IMG/VR virus record: IMGVR_UViG_3300041409_000330
Span: 1 to 28,866 of that record
Strand: one strand, 5' to 3'
Length of the DNA: 28,866 nt
From: a virus
Position 1 is the first letter of the stretch, and every line of letters starts with the position of its first letter. The position numbers and the translations under genes were made by a program. The notes below the pieces were generated by a model. That model ran no database searches. It was given only the letters and a program-made list of their open reading frames with translations, and was not told the origin of the DNA. Positions 13,916 through 20,029 of the stretch are shown here, piece by piece.

Positions 13916-14326
13916 TCACCACCCCTCTGCAGGAGCGCTCGTGTACATCTTGCGACGACCGAACACCCGACGTCGCCAGCCGTACCGAAGCTCTTCGACG
14001 TTGTAATAGGTCTTACCCCCGTCGTGAGAGAACATGCGACCGTCACGGCGATTCTGCCAGGTGGGGTCCTCGAACCCCATGCCGTCGGCGATCTTCTGCC
14101 ACTCGTGAACGTCGGAGGTGATCGGGCCAAGAGGCTCGAAGCTCAGCAGCTTGGCGATCATGTCGGTGTGGATCGGAGCTGAGCCCCCACTGTGTCCGCA
14201 CATGGAGAACAGACGAACGATGCCCATCGTGTTTCGGTAGATCACTCGGTCCATCTCGTCCTCGGACTCAAGCGAGTAGCCGGCACGCTTGAGTTCGACC
14301 TCGGCGTGAAGCATCAAGTTACTCAT
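13916..14326 (-). CDS. Conserved actinophage hypothetical protein (HEWQKIADG family)
   Basis: A 136-residue protein beginning MSNLMLHAEVELKRAGY after a GAGGAGG site. I recognise the layout of a very common actinophage family: an N-terminal helix, E-D-E-x-D, a GHSGGSAP turn, a K-L-L-x-F-E-P-L-x-P-I-T segment, HEW-x-x-I-ADG, and W-Q-N-R-R-D-x-R-x-F. Its function is not known to me. It overlaps the 49-residue gene upstream by eight bases. Confidence 0.85.
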   Translation of the reverse strand: MSNLMLHAEVELKRAGYSLESEDEMDRVIYRNTMGIVRLFSMCGHSGGSAPIHTDMIAKLLSFEPLGPITSDVHEWQKIADGMGFEDPTWQNRRDGRMFSHDGGKTYYNVEELRYGWRRRVFGRRKMYTSAPAEGW

Positions 14327-14468
14327 CGTCATCCTCCTCGTCCTCAAGCTCGTCAACTTGCACGTAGATATCGGAGAGACCGATGGGCATGAGCACGTCC
14401 ACGACCTCATCCTCGCTGATGGGCGCGTCGTCGGTACGGTTGTACGCAGTGATAGTGACCTTCTGCAT
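14319..14468 (-). CDS. Small acidic 49-residue protein
   Basis: ATG 14468 overlaps the previous stop (TGATG) and the frame ends at TAA 14319, inside the start of the next gene. The product begins MQKVTITAYNRTDDAP and ends in a strongly acidic tail (DELEDEEDDDE). The acidic tail DNA also supplies the GAGGAGG ribosome site of the downstream gene. The tiling and a beta-strand/helix pattern support it as real; function unknown, possibly a nucleic-acid mimic or inhibitor. Confidence 0.7.
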   Translation of the reverse strand: MQKVTITAYNRTDDAPISEDEVVDVLMPIGLSDIYVQVDELEDEEDDDE

Positions 14469-14677
14469 CAGTCCTCCTCGATCAGGGCGATGTGCGCGGA
14501 GAGCTTCTCCTTCAGCGTGTGGAGGTCGCTGGACCTCACCACGATGTCGGTGATCTCGTGGACCTCTCGGTCACGGCCGGCGGTGCGGCTCCGCTCGTCG
14601 CCGGGTACGGCGTGGCGGACCTTCTTGACCTCGATGTGCGCGGTGTAATGGCTTTCGCGCTCGGTCGCGTCCGCCAT
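14468..14677 (-). CDS. Conserved small actinophage protein
   Basis: A 69-residue protein starting at ATG 14677, overlapping the membrane-protein stop (TGATG). The pattern HYTAHIEVKKVRH, R-E-V-H-E-I-T-D-I-V-V-R, then DLHTLKEKLSAHIALI matches a common actinophage family of two strands plus a helix with an unknown role. The frame extends upstream but only as a shadow. Confidence 0.75.
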   Translation of the reverse strand: MADATERESHYTAHIEVKKVRHAVPGDERSRTAGRDREVHEITDIVVRSSDLHTLKEKLSAHIALIEED

Positions 14678-14910
14678 CAGTTCACCGACCCCGGCAGCTT
14701 GCTGTTGCCGTGATCGAGGTCGCGGACGGCCTGCTCGAACTTGAGCCGCTCCGCCCACTCCCACTCGATGCCGGCGCGCTGGTGTGAATCGGCGAGAACC
14801 ATGCGGTCCTCCCTCTGCAGGTGGTTCATCCGCACGATCGCGGCGACACCCGCCAGGATCACGCAAGCGACGAACGCGAGCATGAGTCCTGCTACGATGA
14901 TCTGGTCCAT
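14677..14910 (-). CDS. Small membrane protein
   Basis: A 77-residue protein with one transmembrane helix (IIVAGLMLAFVACVILAGVA, residues 4-23) and a charged helical tail (REDRMVLADSHQR, EWAERLKFEQAVRDLD). AAGGAGAAG precedes the ATG. It is the first gene after the promoter at 15132-15160. Type III (N-out) orientation is likely from the flanking charges. Role unknown. Confidence 0.75.
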   Translation of the reverse strand: MDQIIVAGLMLAFVACVILAGVAAIVRMNHLQREDRMVLADSHQRAGIEWEWAERLKFEQAVRDLDHGNSKLPGSVN

Positions 14911-15131
14911 TGTCTTCTCCTTGAAGATCGATGTATGGAGGGCCCCGCGCCTGTTGCGTCAGCTTGGCCGGTGTGGGGCAGCGCCGCCTGATATATGCCT
15001 CCAGCGAGGATCACAACGATCCGTGCTGTTTGTGGGTTAGTGTCTGAAGTTGTAGGAGTCATCACGAGGTCTTACCCGAGTACATCATCTGCCCGTGCGG
15101 TGGGCTAGCCCTAGATATCGGTCATGGGTAA
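14911..15131 (-). other. Long 5' leader of the 14.9-kb operon
   Basis: About 220 bases lie between the promoter and the first ATG. I see no firm gene. A 56-codon frame (15062-14892) has a poor ribosome site. The leader contains short inverted segments such as GCC/GGC clusters near 14965-14990. Its length leaves room for a structured regulatory leader, which I cannot establish by eye. Confidence 0.35.
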
Positions 15132-15160
15132 AACCTATCATGCCGGATACGCGGTGTCAA
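15132..15160 (-). promoter_or_regulatory. Promoter for the 14.9-10.4 kb operon
   Basis: Leftward TTGACA (15160-15155), 17 bases, TAGGTT (15137-15132). The -35 box is a consensus match. It lies immediately after the stop of the secreted-protein gene at 15179, so it restarts transcription between two operons. Confidence 0.65.
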
Positions 15161-15178
15161 TCGCCCGCCGGCATCAGG

Positions 15179-15811
15179 TCACGTTCCGGCTCTCTGGGGG
15201 TCACCCCCGGTCTGAAGCCACGTCGAGCCATCGTCCCTTCTTCCCCAGATGCGAGCGGCGGTCGTGACCTCTCCGGTGGGCTCCCAGGCTTCGCACTTCG
15301 TCTGCGTGTCCACACCAGGGCCTCGGCAGTGCTTGGAGTCGTTGATCAGGTTCTGGGTGTCACGATCGTAGATGGCGTACTGCACCTTGGACAGCTTGAT
15401 CGGGCAGAACCCGTCGAAGGCCGGGGCGCAGTACGGCTCCAGGTACCCGTATCCGTTGGCGTTGGTGATGCTCGAGTTCGAGTCGCAGTCCCTCACGATT
15501 CGAACATCGTAGTGACCGGTCGACGGCATGGAGGTCCAGTCGTACGCGATCTGCACGCACTTCTCTCCCTCAGGGCCCTCGATGTCGTTCGTCTGCACGG
15601 TCTCGCGAATGCTCGGCCGGCGCTCAGGGTTCGCCGTGTTTCCTTCACCCCACCACTCAGCGTCGACGTAGTGACCGGCCCCCCTGTATGAGGTGTCGTA
15701 GTACTCGCCGTGACTCTGGTCGCCGAGAGAGACGATCGTCTTGGCCTGTGCCGGAGAGACCCCGACCATCAGGCCCAAGATCGCCAAAGCGATCAACATC
15801 CTGAATCTCAT
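15179..15811 (-). CDS. Secreted hypothetical protein with signal peptide
   Basis: A 210-residue protein. MRFRMLIALAILGLMVGVSPAQA is split as a charged start plus hydrophobic core, and cleavage is likely after AQA (residue 23). The mature part has cysteines grouped as KCVQIAYDW, VRDCDSN, PYCAPAFDGFC and HCRGPG, suggesting disulfides, and a beta-rich tail with AARIWGRRDDG. AGGAGG lies just upstream. It is the last gene of the operon from 17.7 kb. No enzymatic motif seen. Its size and cysteines resemble, but are not obviously homologous to, the secreted protein at 11889-12410. Confidence 0.8.
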   Translation of the reverse strand: MRFRMLIALAILGLMVGVSPAQAKTIVSLGDQSHGEYYDTSYRGAGHYVDAEWWGEGNTANPERRPSIRETVQTNDIEGPEGEKCVQIAYDWTSMPSTGHYDVRIVRDCDSNSSITNANGYGYLEPYCAPAFDGFCPIKLSKVQYAIYDRDTQNLINDSKHCRGPGVDTQTKCEAWEPTGEVTTAARIWGRRDDGSTWLQTGGDPQRAGT

Positions 15812-15829
15812 TCCTTACCTCCTGTTTGA

Positions 15830-15847
15830 CCCGCCCGATTGGGCGGG
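15830..15847 (-). terminator. Perfect 7-bp hairpin before secreted-protein gene
   Basis: CCCGCCC and GGGCGGG flank a 4-base loop, six bases after the stop of the 132-residue gene and before the AGGAGG of the next gene. Likely an attenuator or mRNA 3'-end structure inside the operon. Confidence 0.6.
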
Positions 15848-15852
15848 AAGTC

Positions 15853-16251
15853 TCACAAGACCGCGTTGATGTCCGCAGCCAACTCCTTGATGGTCTTGGC
15901 TCGCCAGCCGCCGTGGGCCTGGAATGAGGAGAGACTACCGTCCTCCAACGGAGCCTGAGTGTTGACGTCCACCCTTAGCTCTTCGGCCAGATTGCGTAGA
16001 GCGAACAGCACCTTCAGCGCCGGCGAGCCTACGGGAGCGTACAATATCTCCTCGTACGACAGCTCGCTGGGATGAACGTTCTTTCGGTCTAGAGGACGCA
16101 TGGCCCGCTTGATCCCTACATCCCCCATCAGCCGGAAGATCACCCACTCTCCGCCGACCGGCAACTTCAGCATGGCCGGCACGGGCGTACCGTCGGTCGG
16201 GGGCTCCAGAAAGGCCTCATGTTCGCCGTTGGCGTACCTGTAGCGCTTCAT
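15853..16251 (-). CDS. Hypothetical protein
   Basis: A 132-residue protein with a beta-rich first half (MKRYRYANGEHEAFLEPP, PVGGEWVIFRLMG) and a helical second half (ALKVLFALRNLAEELRVD, GGWRAKTIKELAADINAVL). A strong AAGGAGGAGG site overlaps the end of the upstream gene. No family recognised. Confidence 0.75.
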   Translation of the reverse strand: MKRYRYANGEHEAFLEPPTDGTPVPAMLKLPVGGEWVIFRLMGDVGIKRAMRPLDRKNVHPSELSYEEILYAPVGSPALKVLFALRNLAEELRVDVNTQAPLEDGSLSSFQAHGGWRAKTIKELAADINAVL

Positions 16252-16577
16252 CCCTCCTCCTTCACCCGGATGGGGTACTTGAGTGCGTCGTTGATCTCGG
16301 TCAGAGCTCCTTCAATGCCGCGCAGCGCGCTCGCGATCGTCTCCATGGGTGAGGGAGGCAGCACCATGATCTGGCCGGTGGACATCTTCCAGTCCGGGAC
16401 GGGCTCAGGGGTCTTCGGCTCGACGTCGACAAACACGACCTGCTGCCCCGGATGGGAGCCGGGCAGCGCGAACACGCCCACTGACGTGACTGAGCGGATG
16501 TCGCCGTCGACCCTCACGAACACTGATGTGTTCTTAGGCATCTTGCCGATCTCCTTGTACAGCTTGTCGCTGTTCAC
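16248..16577 (-). CDS. Hypothetical protein (GTG start)
   Basis: A 109-residue protein. The GTG at 16577 has GGAGG eight bases upstream and overlaps the previous stop (GTGA); the nearby ATG is out of frame. It has a beta-barrel-like first half (TSVFVRVDGDIRSVTSVGVF, QQVVFVDVEP) and a C-terminal helix (IASALRGIEGALTEINDALK). Function unknown. Confidence 0.75.
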   Translation of the reverse strand: MNSDKLYKEIGKMPKNTSVFVRVDGDIRSVTSVGVFALPGSHPGQQVVFVDVEPKTPEPVPDWKMSTGQIMVLPPSPMETIASALRGIEGALTEINDALKYPIRVKEEG

Positions 16578-16732
16578 GTTCCATACCTCCTAGCTAAGGA
16601 CAGCACGTCCTCGTCGATGACCGATCTCACGAACAGCTGCCCCGTCTGGTCACGGATCACGACGCACCCCTCCGTCGGCTTCAGGTGGCTGAGAGACGTC
16701 GCCGGCCCCAGCACCTCCTCGTACTTCTCCAC
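16574..16732 (-). CDS. Small 52-residue protein (GTG start)
   Basis: Reads from GTG 16732 (GAAGGGA eight bases upstream) to a TGA that forms a GTGA overlap with the next gene. The product (VEKYEEVLGPATSLSHLKP, then TEGCVVIRDQTGQLFVRS) looks like a small beta protein. Its first third overlaps the tail of the membrane-protein gene in another frame. Stop-start coupling supports it. Confidence 0.65.
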   Translation of the reverse strand: MEKYEEVLGPATSLSHLKPTEGCVVIRDQTGQLFVRSVIDEDVLSLARRYGT

Positions 16733-16859
16733 GGCTCATGTCCCTTCTTGCCTCGTCCATAAGATGGTCCCATCGTCTCCGCCGGCGCGGCTCATGCAAC
16801 TCCCAGGTCAGACACTTCAGCCCCACGAGCACGAACACCGCCACCAGCAAGATCGTCAC
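16650..16859 (-). CDS. Small membrane protein
   Basis: A 69-residue protein starting at an ATGA overlap with the upstream Cys-rich gene. Residues 1-16 form a hydrophobic helix (MTILLVAVFVLVGLKC) followed at once by an arginine cluster (EPRRRRRW), as in an N-out single-pass membrane protein. The Gly-rich last 25 residues overlap the next gene by 83 bases, which is long for this genome, so the C-terminus may be under relaxed selection. Confidence 0.6.
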   Translation of the reverse strand: MTILLVAVFVLVGLKCLTWELHEPRRRRRWDHLMDEARRDMSRGEVRGGAGAGDVSQPPEADGGVRRDP

Positions 16860-17278
16860 GTCCCATCCGCCTTACAGACGGGGCAGACGAGTAGGCATCC
16901 GCTGCAGCTCTCGCTGGGAGCCGCCGGATCAGCGAACAGCGCCTCAGCGTACGTTCGGTACATGCTCCACACGAGAGGCAGAGACGGATCGTGTCGCGGG
17001 CACCCAGGCCTGTGGGTCCAGTAACTCATGCCGTGCTGACAGCTCATGCCGACGTTCAACCCGCACTCGTTGCAGATCTCCACCGTCAGAGACACGGCCA
17101 TGATCCGCCGCCGATGGGGAGCTACGGCGTGAGTTCTCACGATCAGCTCGTGCTCGAAGCCGACAATGTCGCTCAGCGGCACGTTCACCTCGATAATCCT
17201 CGTCGAGTGGTGCCCGTCGGCCCTGCGATGCTCGTCGTGTATCTCAAGATGTCTGTCGAGGTTCAGATGGTGGCTCAT
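16856..17278 (-). CDS. Cys/His-rich putative zinc protein
   Basis: A 140-residue protein starting at ATG 17278, preceded by GGAGGAG. A histidine-rich start (MSHHLNLDRHLEIHDEH) is followed by a beta segment and then Cys/His clusters: C69, C72, C80 with H82, C93 with H96, and a terminal CSGCLLVCPVC (C125, C128, C132, C135). These pairs are typical of zinc-ribbon-like modules. No catalytic motif is visible. Likely a small nucleic-acid or protein-binding factor; function unknown. Confidence 0.75.
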   Translation of the reverse strand: MSHHLNLDRHLEIHDEHRRADGHHSTRIIEVNVPLSDIVGFEHELIVRTHAVAPHRRRIMAVSLTVEICNECGLNVGMSCQHGMSYWTHRPGCPRHDPSLPLVWSMYRTYAEALFADPAAPSESCSGCLLVCPVCKADGT

Positions 17279-17460
17279 GGCTCCTCCTCCAGTTTGTAGT
17301 TGGGGTGGTTGAGCTCCCAGCGTGCCCCTCGGTGCAGAACACTCTTGAACCTCTGGGCGGCCCGCTGGCGCCTGAGAGGTCTCCACCAGGGCACGGCGAC
17401 GAACTCCACCCGAGTGCGCTCGACCTCCCTGCGGAGCCTCTCATACTCCGCGTCGGTCAT
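17275..17460 (-). CDS. Small basic hypothetical protein
   Basis: A 61-residue basic protein (MTDAEYERLRREVERTR, then WWRPLRRQRAAQRFKS) with an N-terminal charged helix. ATGA overlaps join it to both neighbours. The charge suggests RNA or DNA contact or a peripheral membrane role. No family recognised. Confidence 0.7.
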   Translation of the reverse strand: MTDAEYERLRREVERTRVEFVAVPWWRPLRRQRAAQRFKSVLHRGARWELNHPNYKLEEEP

Positions 17461-17708
17461 GGCCTCTTCCTCTTGGCCTTGGGGTGCCGAGACGGCTTGG
17501 GGACGCCGTTCACGACGTTCTCGAGAGACAGCATCTCGTCGGCGGCCAGCTCGTACTGACGGATGAGCCGCTCGACCGTTCGGCTCGCGGCGCCCTCGAC
17601 GATCCGGTCGTTGGTGTGGAACTGCAGGAAGTCCTGCAGCCAGAGGTGGACCTGATCCCCTCGTTCAGGGTAGTGGTCAGGCACGTTGCGCATGTCAAGA
17701 TTGGTCAT
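17457..17708 (-). CDS. Hypothetical protein, first gene of 17.7-kb operon (leaderless)
   Basis: An 83-residue protein with a basic end (PSRHPKAKRKRP) and helical middle (TVERLIRQYELAADEMLSLE). There is no ribosome site: the -10 box TAGCAT ends six bases before the ATG, so the transcript should start at the ATG. Eight further genes follow with overlaps and are translated from internal sites. No family recognised. Confidence 0.75.
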   Translation of the reverse strand: MTNLDMRNVPDHYPERGDQVHLWLQDFLQFHTNDRIVEGAASRTVERLIRQYELAADEMLSLENVVNGVPKPSRHPKAKRKRP

Positions 17709-17714
17709 GCCTCA

Positions 17715-17743
17715 ATGCTATCATCTCGGTTCTATGTCGTCAA
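17715..17743 (-). promoter_or_regulatory. Promoter for 17.7-15.2 kb operon (leaderless start)
   Basis: Leftward TTGACG (17743-17738), 17 bases, TAGCAT (17720-17715), six bases, ATG at 17708. The six-base spacing places +1 on the A of the start codon. Confidence 0.7.
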
Positions 17744-17995
17744 TGTTCTCGTGACCTGTCCGGGCCGGCTGAGGAGGAGGCATTACGTGGCATGGAGCCC
17801 CCCAGAAAGAGCCAAAACTCACGTGAGGGACGGTGGCAGCCACCACCGCCTGTCTACGCGCACTTTTCCACCCGGGGGGGTTCAGACCATCGGGGAATCG
17901 ACCCACCACCACCAACGACCGAGAAGGAACGGACCAGATCGATCATTTTGAGGAACGAACGAGAGAGAGACAGGCATGGAGAGGAGGAGAGGGCA

Positions 17996-18045
17996 TCCAT
18001 CCTTCATCATCATACCACCATCATACCATACCATCCCTCATCATG
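17996..18045. repeat. CAT-rich simple-sequence tract
   Basis: Imperfect CATCATACC units (CATCCTTCATCATCATACC, then CACCATCATACCATACC and CATCCCTCATCATG) form a microsatellite-like tract with few G on the plus strand. It may reflect slippage; no coding sense is apparent. Confidence 0.7.
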
Positions 18046-18100
18046 CAAGGGTGTATCCGCTACATATCTACCTACCTGCCCATCACCTACCTCATCATCA

Positions 18101-18179
18101 CCCTGCCCCCCACCCATACCCATGCCTGTGCCTACCCCTACCCATACCCCCATCCCCAGCCCCCCTCTCATACCCCCCT
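18101..18179 (-). repeat. G-tract cluster on minus strand (G-quadruplex-prone)
   Basis: Ten runs of 3-6 C lie on the plus strand (18101, 18106-18111, 18113, 18119, 18135, 18141, 18147-18151, 18154, 18160-18165, 18173-18178), so the minus strand carries closely spaced G3-G6 tracts with 1-13-base loops. Four or more such tracts satisfy the usual G-quadruplex pattern. The minus strand is also the sense strand of the flanking genes. Confidence 0.7.
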
Positions 18180-18219
18180 GTATATGACCCCCTGTATACC
18201 GCCCCTCCTGCAGCGGGGC

Positions 18220-18229
18220 ATGCCAGCAT
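18220..18229 (-). repeat. ATGCTGGCAT repeat, copy 1
   Basis: Exact copy, reading on the minus strand, downstream of the terminator that ends the 77-residue gene. Confidence 0.8.
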
Positions 18230-18266
18230 ACCTCCCTGTCCTGGCCCCCTCCTATACACCCAAGAA

Positions 18267-18282
18267 CCCCGCCTCAGCGGGG
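18267..18282 (-). terminator. Terminator of 77-residue gene
   Basis: CCCCGC-TGAG-GCGGGG hairpin followed on the transcribed strand by TTCTT, 18 bases after the stop. Among the terminators here it is closest to the classical intrinsic form. Confidence 0.7.
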
Positions 18283-18299
18283 CCCTCGGTATAGGGGAG

Positions 18300-18533
18300 T
18301 CAGAGGATGTAGTTCCCCGAGTCGACCCAGATGATGCAGAGCTCGAGCCAGGTGCAATCCCTCAGTGCATCGGACCCCTCCGGAAAACCGCAGCATCCCT
18401 CGACCTGGCGTCGAAGCAGAGCCCGGTCCCAGGAGGCGGTCTTGATCAGGAGCAGTTCGACCTTGTCGTTGTCGGCGGTGAAGAGGCCGTGGTTGTTGTT
18501 GAGTCGGATGGTTGCGGTGTCGGTGTTGGTCAT
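18300..18533 (-). CDS. Hypothetical cassette protein (leaderless)
   Basis: A 77-residue protein (MTNTDTATIRLNNNHGLF..., FPEGSDALRDCTW, IIWVDSGNYIL) with a small alpha/beta pattern and Cys-Cys pair. It has its own promoter with the -10 box exactly six bases from the ATG and its own terminator, so it is a free-standing unit. No family recognised. Confidence 0.75.
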   Translation of the reverse strand: MTNTDTATIRLNNNHGLFTADNDKVELLLIKTASWDRALLRRQVEGCCGFPEGSDALRDCTWLELCIIWVDSGNYIL

Positions 18534-18539
18534 AGCAGT

Positions 18540-18568
18540 ACTCTATAAGACCCCGGCACCCTTGTCAA
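18540..18568 (-). promoter_or_regulatory. Leaderless promoter of 77-residue gene
   Basis: TTGACA (18568-18563), 17 bases, TAGAGT (18545-18540), ACTGCT, ATG at 18533. Confidence 0.75.
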
Positions 18569-18695
18569 GGAGCGACCGGTGCCCCTCTTTGGACGGCCTG
18601 CGCGATTGCGCCCGATGATCGGTCGACCGGTCACGCCTCACGGATAGCAGGAAGGCGTCAGGAGGGCTCCGGCATCGATGATTGCGTCATTGGGC

Positions 18696-18705
18696 ATGCC
18701 AGCAT
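18696..18705 (-). repeat. ATGCTGGCAT repeat, copy 2
   Basis: Exact copy on the minus strand, between the terminator of the gene at 18769 and the promoter of the gene at 18533. Confidence 0.8.
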
Positions 18706-18737
18706 TCCGGTACGCCCTAATCGATCCCTACGCTCTT

Positions 18738-18764
18738 CTACCCCTCTCATCGAGCGAGAGGTAG
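18738..18764 (-). terminator. Terminator of secreted 113-residue gene
   Basis: CTACC..CTCTC arm pairs with GAGAGGTAG through a 9-bp stem with a 2-base bulge, 7-base loop, four bases after the stop. Confidence 0.65.
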
Positions 18765-18768
18765 AGAG

Positions 18769-19110
18769 TCAGTAGCAGAAGGCGGTCACCGAGAAGAAGC
18801 GGTGGTCATTCTTGCCGAGTGCGAAGTCGAGAGCGGCGTCGACCCTCTTCGGGTTGTTGGTGTAGTGGGGAGCGACGTCGCCCCAGAGCGTGAGGACCGC
18901 GCCGGTCGGGTAGGTGTCGGGGTGATCGTCGCCGGTGGAGCAGTTGTCGTGGCGGTCCATGATCGACTGCGCGTAGGAGTCGGAGGAGAAGTCTCCGGCC
19001 TCGCCCCAGGTCATGTCCTCGTGGGACCCGGCCATCAGGATCGCGGTGGCGGCGAACCCGACCATGGCGATGGCGAGGAGTCGGAGTGCGGTGCGGTAGT
19101 TGTTGATCAT
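18769..19110 (-). CDS. Exported cassette protein (leaderless)
   Basis: A 113-residue protein. Residues 9-27 form a hydrophobic signal or anchor helix (RLLAIAMVGFAATAILMAG). The remainder is acidic and polar with C57 and a terminal C112, a possible disulfide in the exported part, and SVTAFCY at the end. No ribosome site is present; the promoter places +1 at the ATG. Outside or membrane-anchored location is predicted. No family recognised; export suggests action at the host envelope. Confidence 0.75.
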   Translation of the reverse strand: MINNYRTALRLLAIAMVGFAATAILMAGSHEDMTWGEAGDFSSDSYAQSIMDRHDNCSTGDDHPDTYPTGAVLTLWGDVAPHYTNNPKRVDAALDFALGKNDHRFFSVTAFCY

Positions 19111-19116
19111 GGGTAT

Positions 19117-19146
19117 ACCTTACCACCTCCGGCGGCCGGATGTCAA
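19117..19146 (-). promoter_or_regulatory. Leaderless promoter of exported 113-residue gene
   Basis: TTGACA (19146-19141), 18 bases, TAAGGT (19122-19117), ATACCC, ATG at 19110. Spacer and -10 match the promoter of the first HTH-like gene at 20922-20951, which shares TAAGGTATACC. Confidence 0.7.
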
Positions 19147-19162
19147 GGCCCTCCACACACCA

Positions 19163-19291
19163 AGAGAGGCCCGGTGCGCAGGGGCGCGTCCCGAGCCTCT
19201 CTGGCGGTGGAGAGATGATCCAACCTGCCGCCTGCGATCCGGCCTCTCCACCAGCAGGACCTCTACCGGAGGAACCACCAACCGGTAGAGG
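19163..19291 (-). terminator. Three consecutive hairpins after small membrane-protein gene
   Basis: Going leftward from the stop at 19300: a perfect 10-bp stem (CCTCTACCGG 19260-19269 with CCGGTAGAGG 19282-19291), a 9-bp stem (GGTGGAGAG 19206-19214 with CTCTCCACC 19244-19252), and an 8-bp stem (AGAGAGGC 19163-19170 with GCCTCTCT 19195-19202). The first is a likely terminator. The others lie just upstream of the next promoter. Confidence 0.65.
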
Positions 19292-19299
19292 GGTCTGTG

Positions 19300-19470
19300 T
19301 CAGTCATGGAACCAGCCCATCCAGATGAACCACCCGACGTCGAGCCAGAACGCGGTCACCATGACTCCGATCCCGATCCAGACCCAGAGCGGTCGGACGT
19401 AGTGGTGTCCGATCAGACTGATGGCCAGGCCCACCAGCAGGAGGAGGACCATCTGCAGGGGGAGGCTCAT
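19300..19470 (-). CDS. Small two-helix membrane protein
   Basis: A 56-residue protein starting at ATG 19470, overlapping the stop of the upstream gene (ATGA). Two hydrophobic helices are clear: MVLLLLVGLAISLIG and WVWIGIGVMVTAFWLDVGWF, joined by a short HHYVRP loop. It is very Trp-rich. Together with the preceding 56-residue soluble protein it forms the only two-gene unit in the array. Small two-helix phage proteins may be holins, antiholins or superinfection-exclusion factors; no direct evidence. Confidence 0.7.
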   Translation of the reverse strand: MSLPLQMVLLLLVGLAISLIGHHYVRPLWVWIGIGVMVTAFWLDVGWFIWMGWFHD

Positions 19471-19637
19471 CGCGGTGCCTGCCATTCGTCGATCTGTGCC
19501 TTGGCGTCTACCTCGTGGAGAAAGGAATCAACCCAAGCACTGCCATAGTAGACCTTGAAGACCCAGTGGTCGGTGACCCAGGTCTTGGAGAGTCGGTAGC
19601 CTCGGTAGTATCGGTCGATGGGCAATGTGTTGGTCAT
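19467..19637 (-). CDS. Hypothetical 56-residue cassette protein (leaderless)
   Basis: Reads from ATG 19637, six bases after TAGAGT, to a TGA overlapping the membrane-protein start. Sequence is aromatic and polar (PIDRYYRGYRLSKTWVTDHW, VFKVYYGSAWVDSF) with a C-terminal helix, a compact alpha/beta look. The exact promoter spacing and coupled downstream gene strongly support it although it is short. No family recognised. Confidence 0.75.
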   Translation of the reverse strand: MTNTLPIDRYYRGYRLSKTWVTDHWVFKVYYGSAWVDSFLHEVDAKAQIDEWQAPR

Positions 19638-19643
19638 GGCAAT

Positions 19644-19672
19644 ACTCTATCCTATCCGTCGAACCCTGTCAA
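19644..19672 (-). promoter_or_regulatory. Leaderless promoter of two-gene unit
   Basis: TTGACA (19672-19667), 17 bases, TAGAGT (19649-19644), ATTGCC, ATG at 19637. Confidence 0.75.
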
Positions 19673-19677
19673 GGCGG

Positions 19678-19974
19678 TCAGTCGAGCGGGGTGATGTCGG
19701 CCGAGCGGGCGATGGTGTACCTGCACCTCTCCCCGACGTATCGGAGGATGCCGGTCAGCGGGTCGGTGCCTTTGTAGGCGATGCGTTCGACTCCGCAGTT
19801 GTCGCACTCCAACCACTTGTCCCGGGGCACCTGCCCGTAGTTGTCGTCCTTGTCCTTCGCCTCGCTCTTGCCCATGACCTTCCGCTTGGGAGAGTCGTCG
19901 CCGGCAGCCTGCCTCCGGCACTTCGCACGTGCCCCCGAAGTCGAGGGGTGGTCGCAGTTTGTGTGGTTGATCAT
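19678..19974 (-). CDS. Zinc-binding-like cassette protein (leaderless)
   Basis: A 98-residue protein. The start NCDHPSTSGARAKCRR (C7, H9, C19) is a phage motif I recognise as common, often next to other Cys pairs; here CDNCG (C57, C60) and GERC (C84) follow, making at least one zinc-ribbon-like site plausible. The middle is lysine- and aspartate-rich. It has its own promoter and no ribosome site. The next promoter starts within its tail, with no terminator in between. Likely a small nucleic-acid or protein binder. Confidence 0.75.
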   Translation of the reverse strand: MINHTNCDHPSTSGARAKCRRQAAGDDSPKRKVMGKSEAKDKDDNYGQVPRDKWLECDNCGVERIAYKGTDPLTGILRYVGERCRYTIARSADITPLD

Positions 19975-19980
19975 GCTTAC

Positions 19981-20009
19981 ACTCTATCCGACCCCCGCCT
20001 CGTTGTCAA
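19981..20009 (-). promoter_or_regulatory. Leaderless promoter of zinc-like gene
   Basis: TTGACA (20009-20004), 17 bases, TAGAGT (19986-19981), GTAAGC, ATG at 19974. Confidence 0.75.
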
Positions 20010-20029
20010 GGCAGGGGCCGGAGAGTTGA

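Larger units (their letters stand above)
17709..18299. other. 591-base intergenic low-complexity region
   Basis: Apart from the promoter at 17715-17743 no gene is convincing; the open frames on the plus strand are strings of Pro, His, Tyr and Thr made by base bias. It holds CAT-rich repeats (about 17996-18045), a C-run tract (18101-18179), two CCCCCTGTATA direct repeats (18173-18200), one ATGCTGGCAT copy and a terminator hairpin. It separates the overlapping operons on the left from the cassette array on the right. Confidence 0.7.

Noticed and set aside
14892-15062. 56-codon frame in the leader of the 14.9-kb operon
   Set aside because: Ribosome site is poor, it overlaps the membrane-protein start, and the composition gives no protein pattern.
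17833-18294. Long plus-strand frames in the low-complexity gap
   Set aside because: All three plus frames are open because the tract lacks stop codons by composition; products are strings of Pro, His, Tyr and Thr without domain pattern or start signals.
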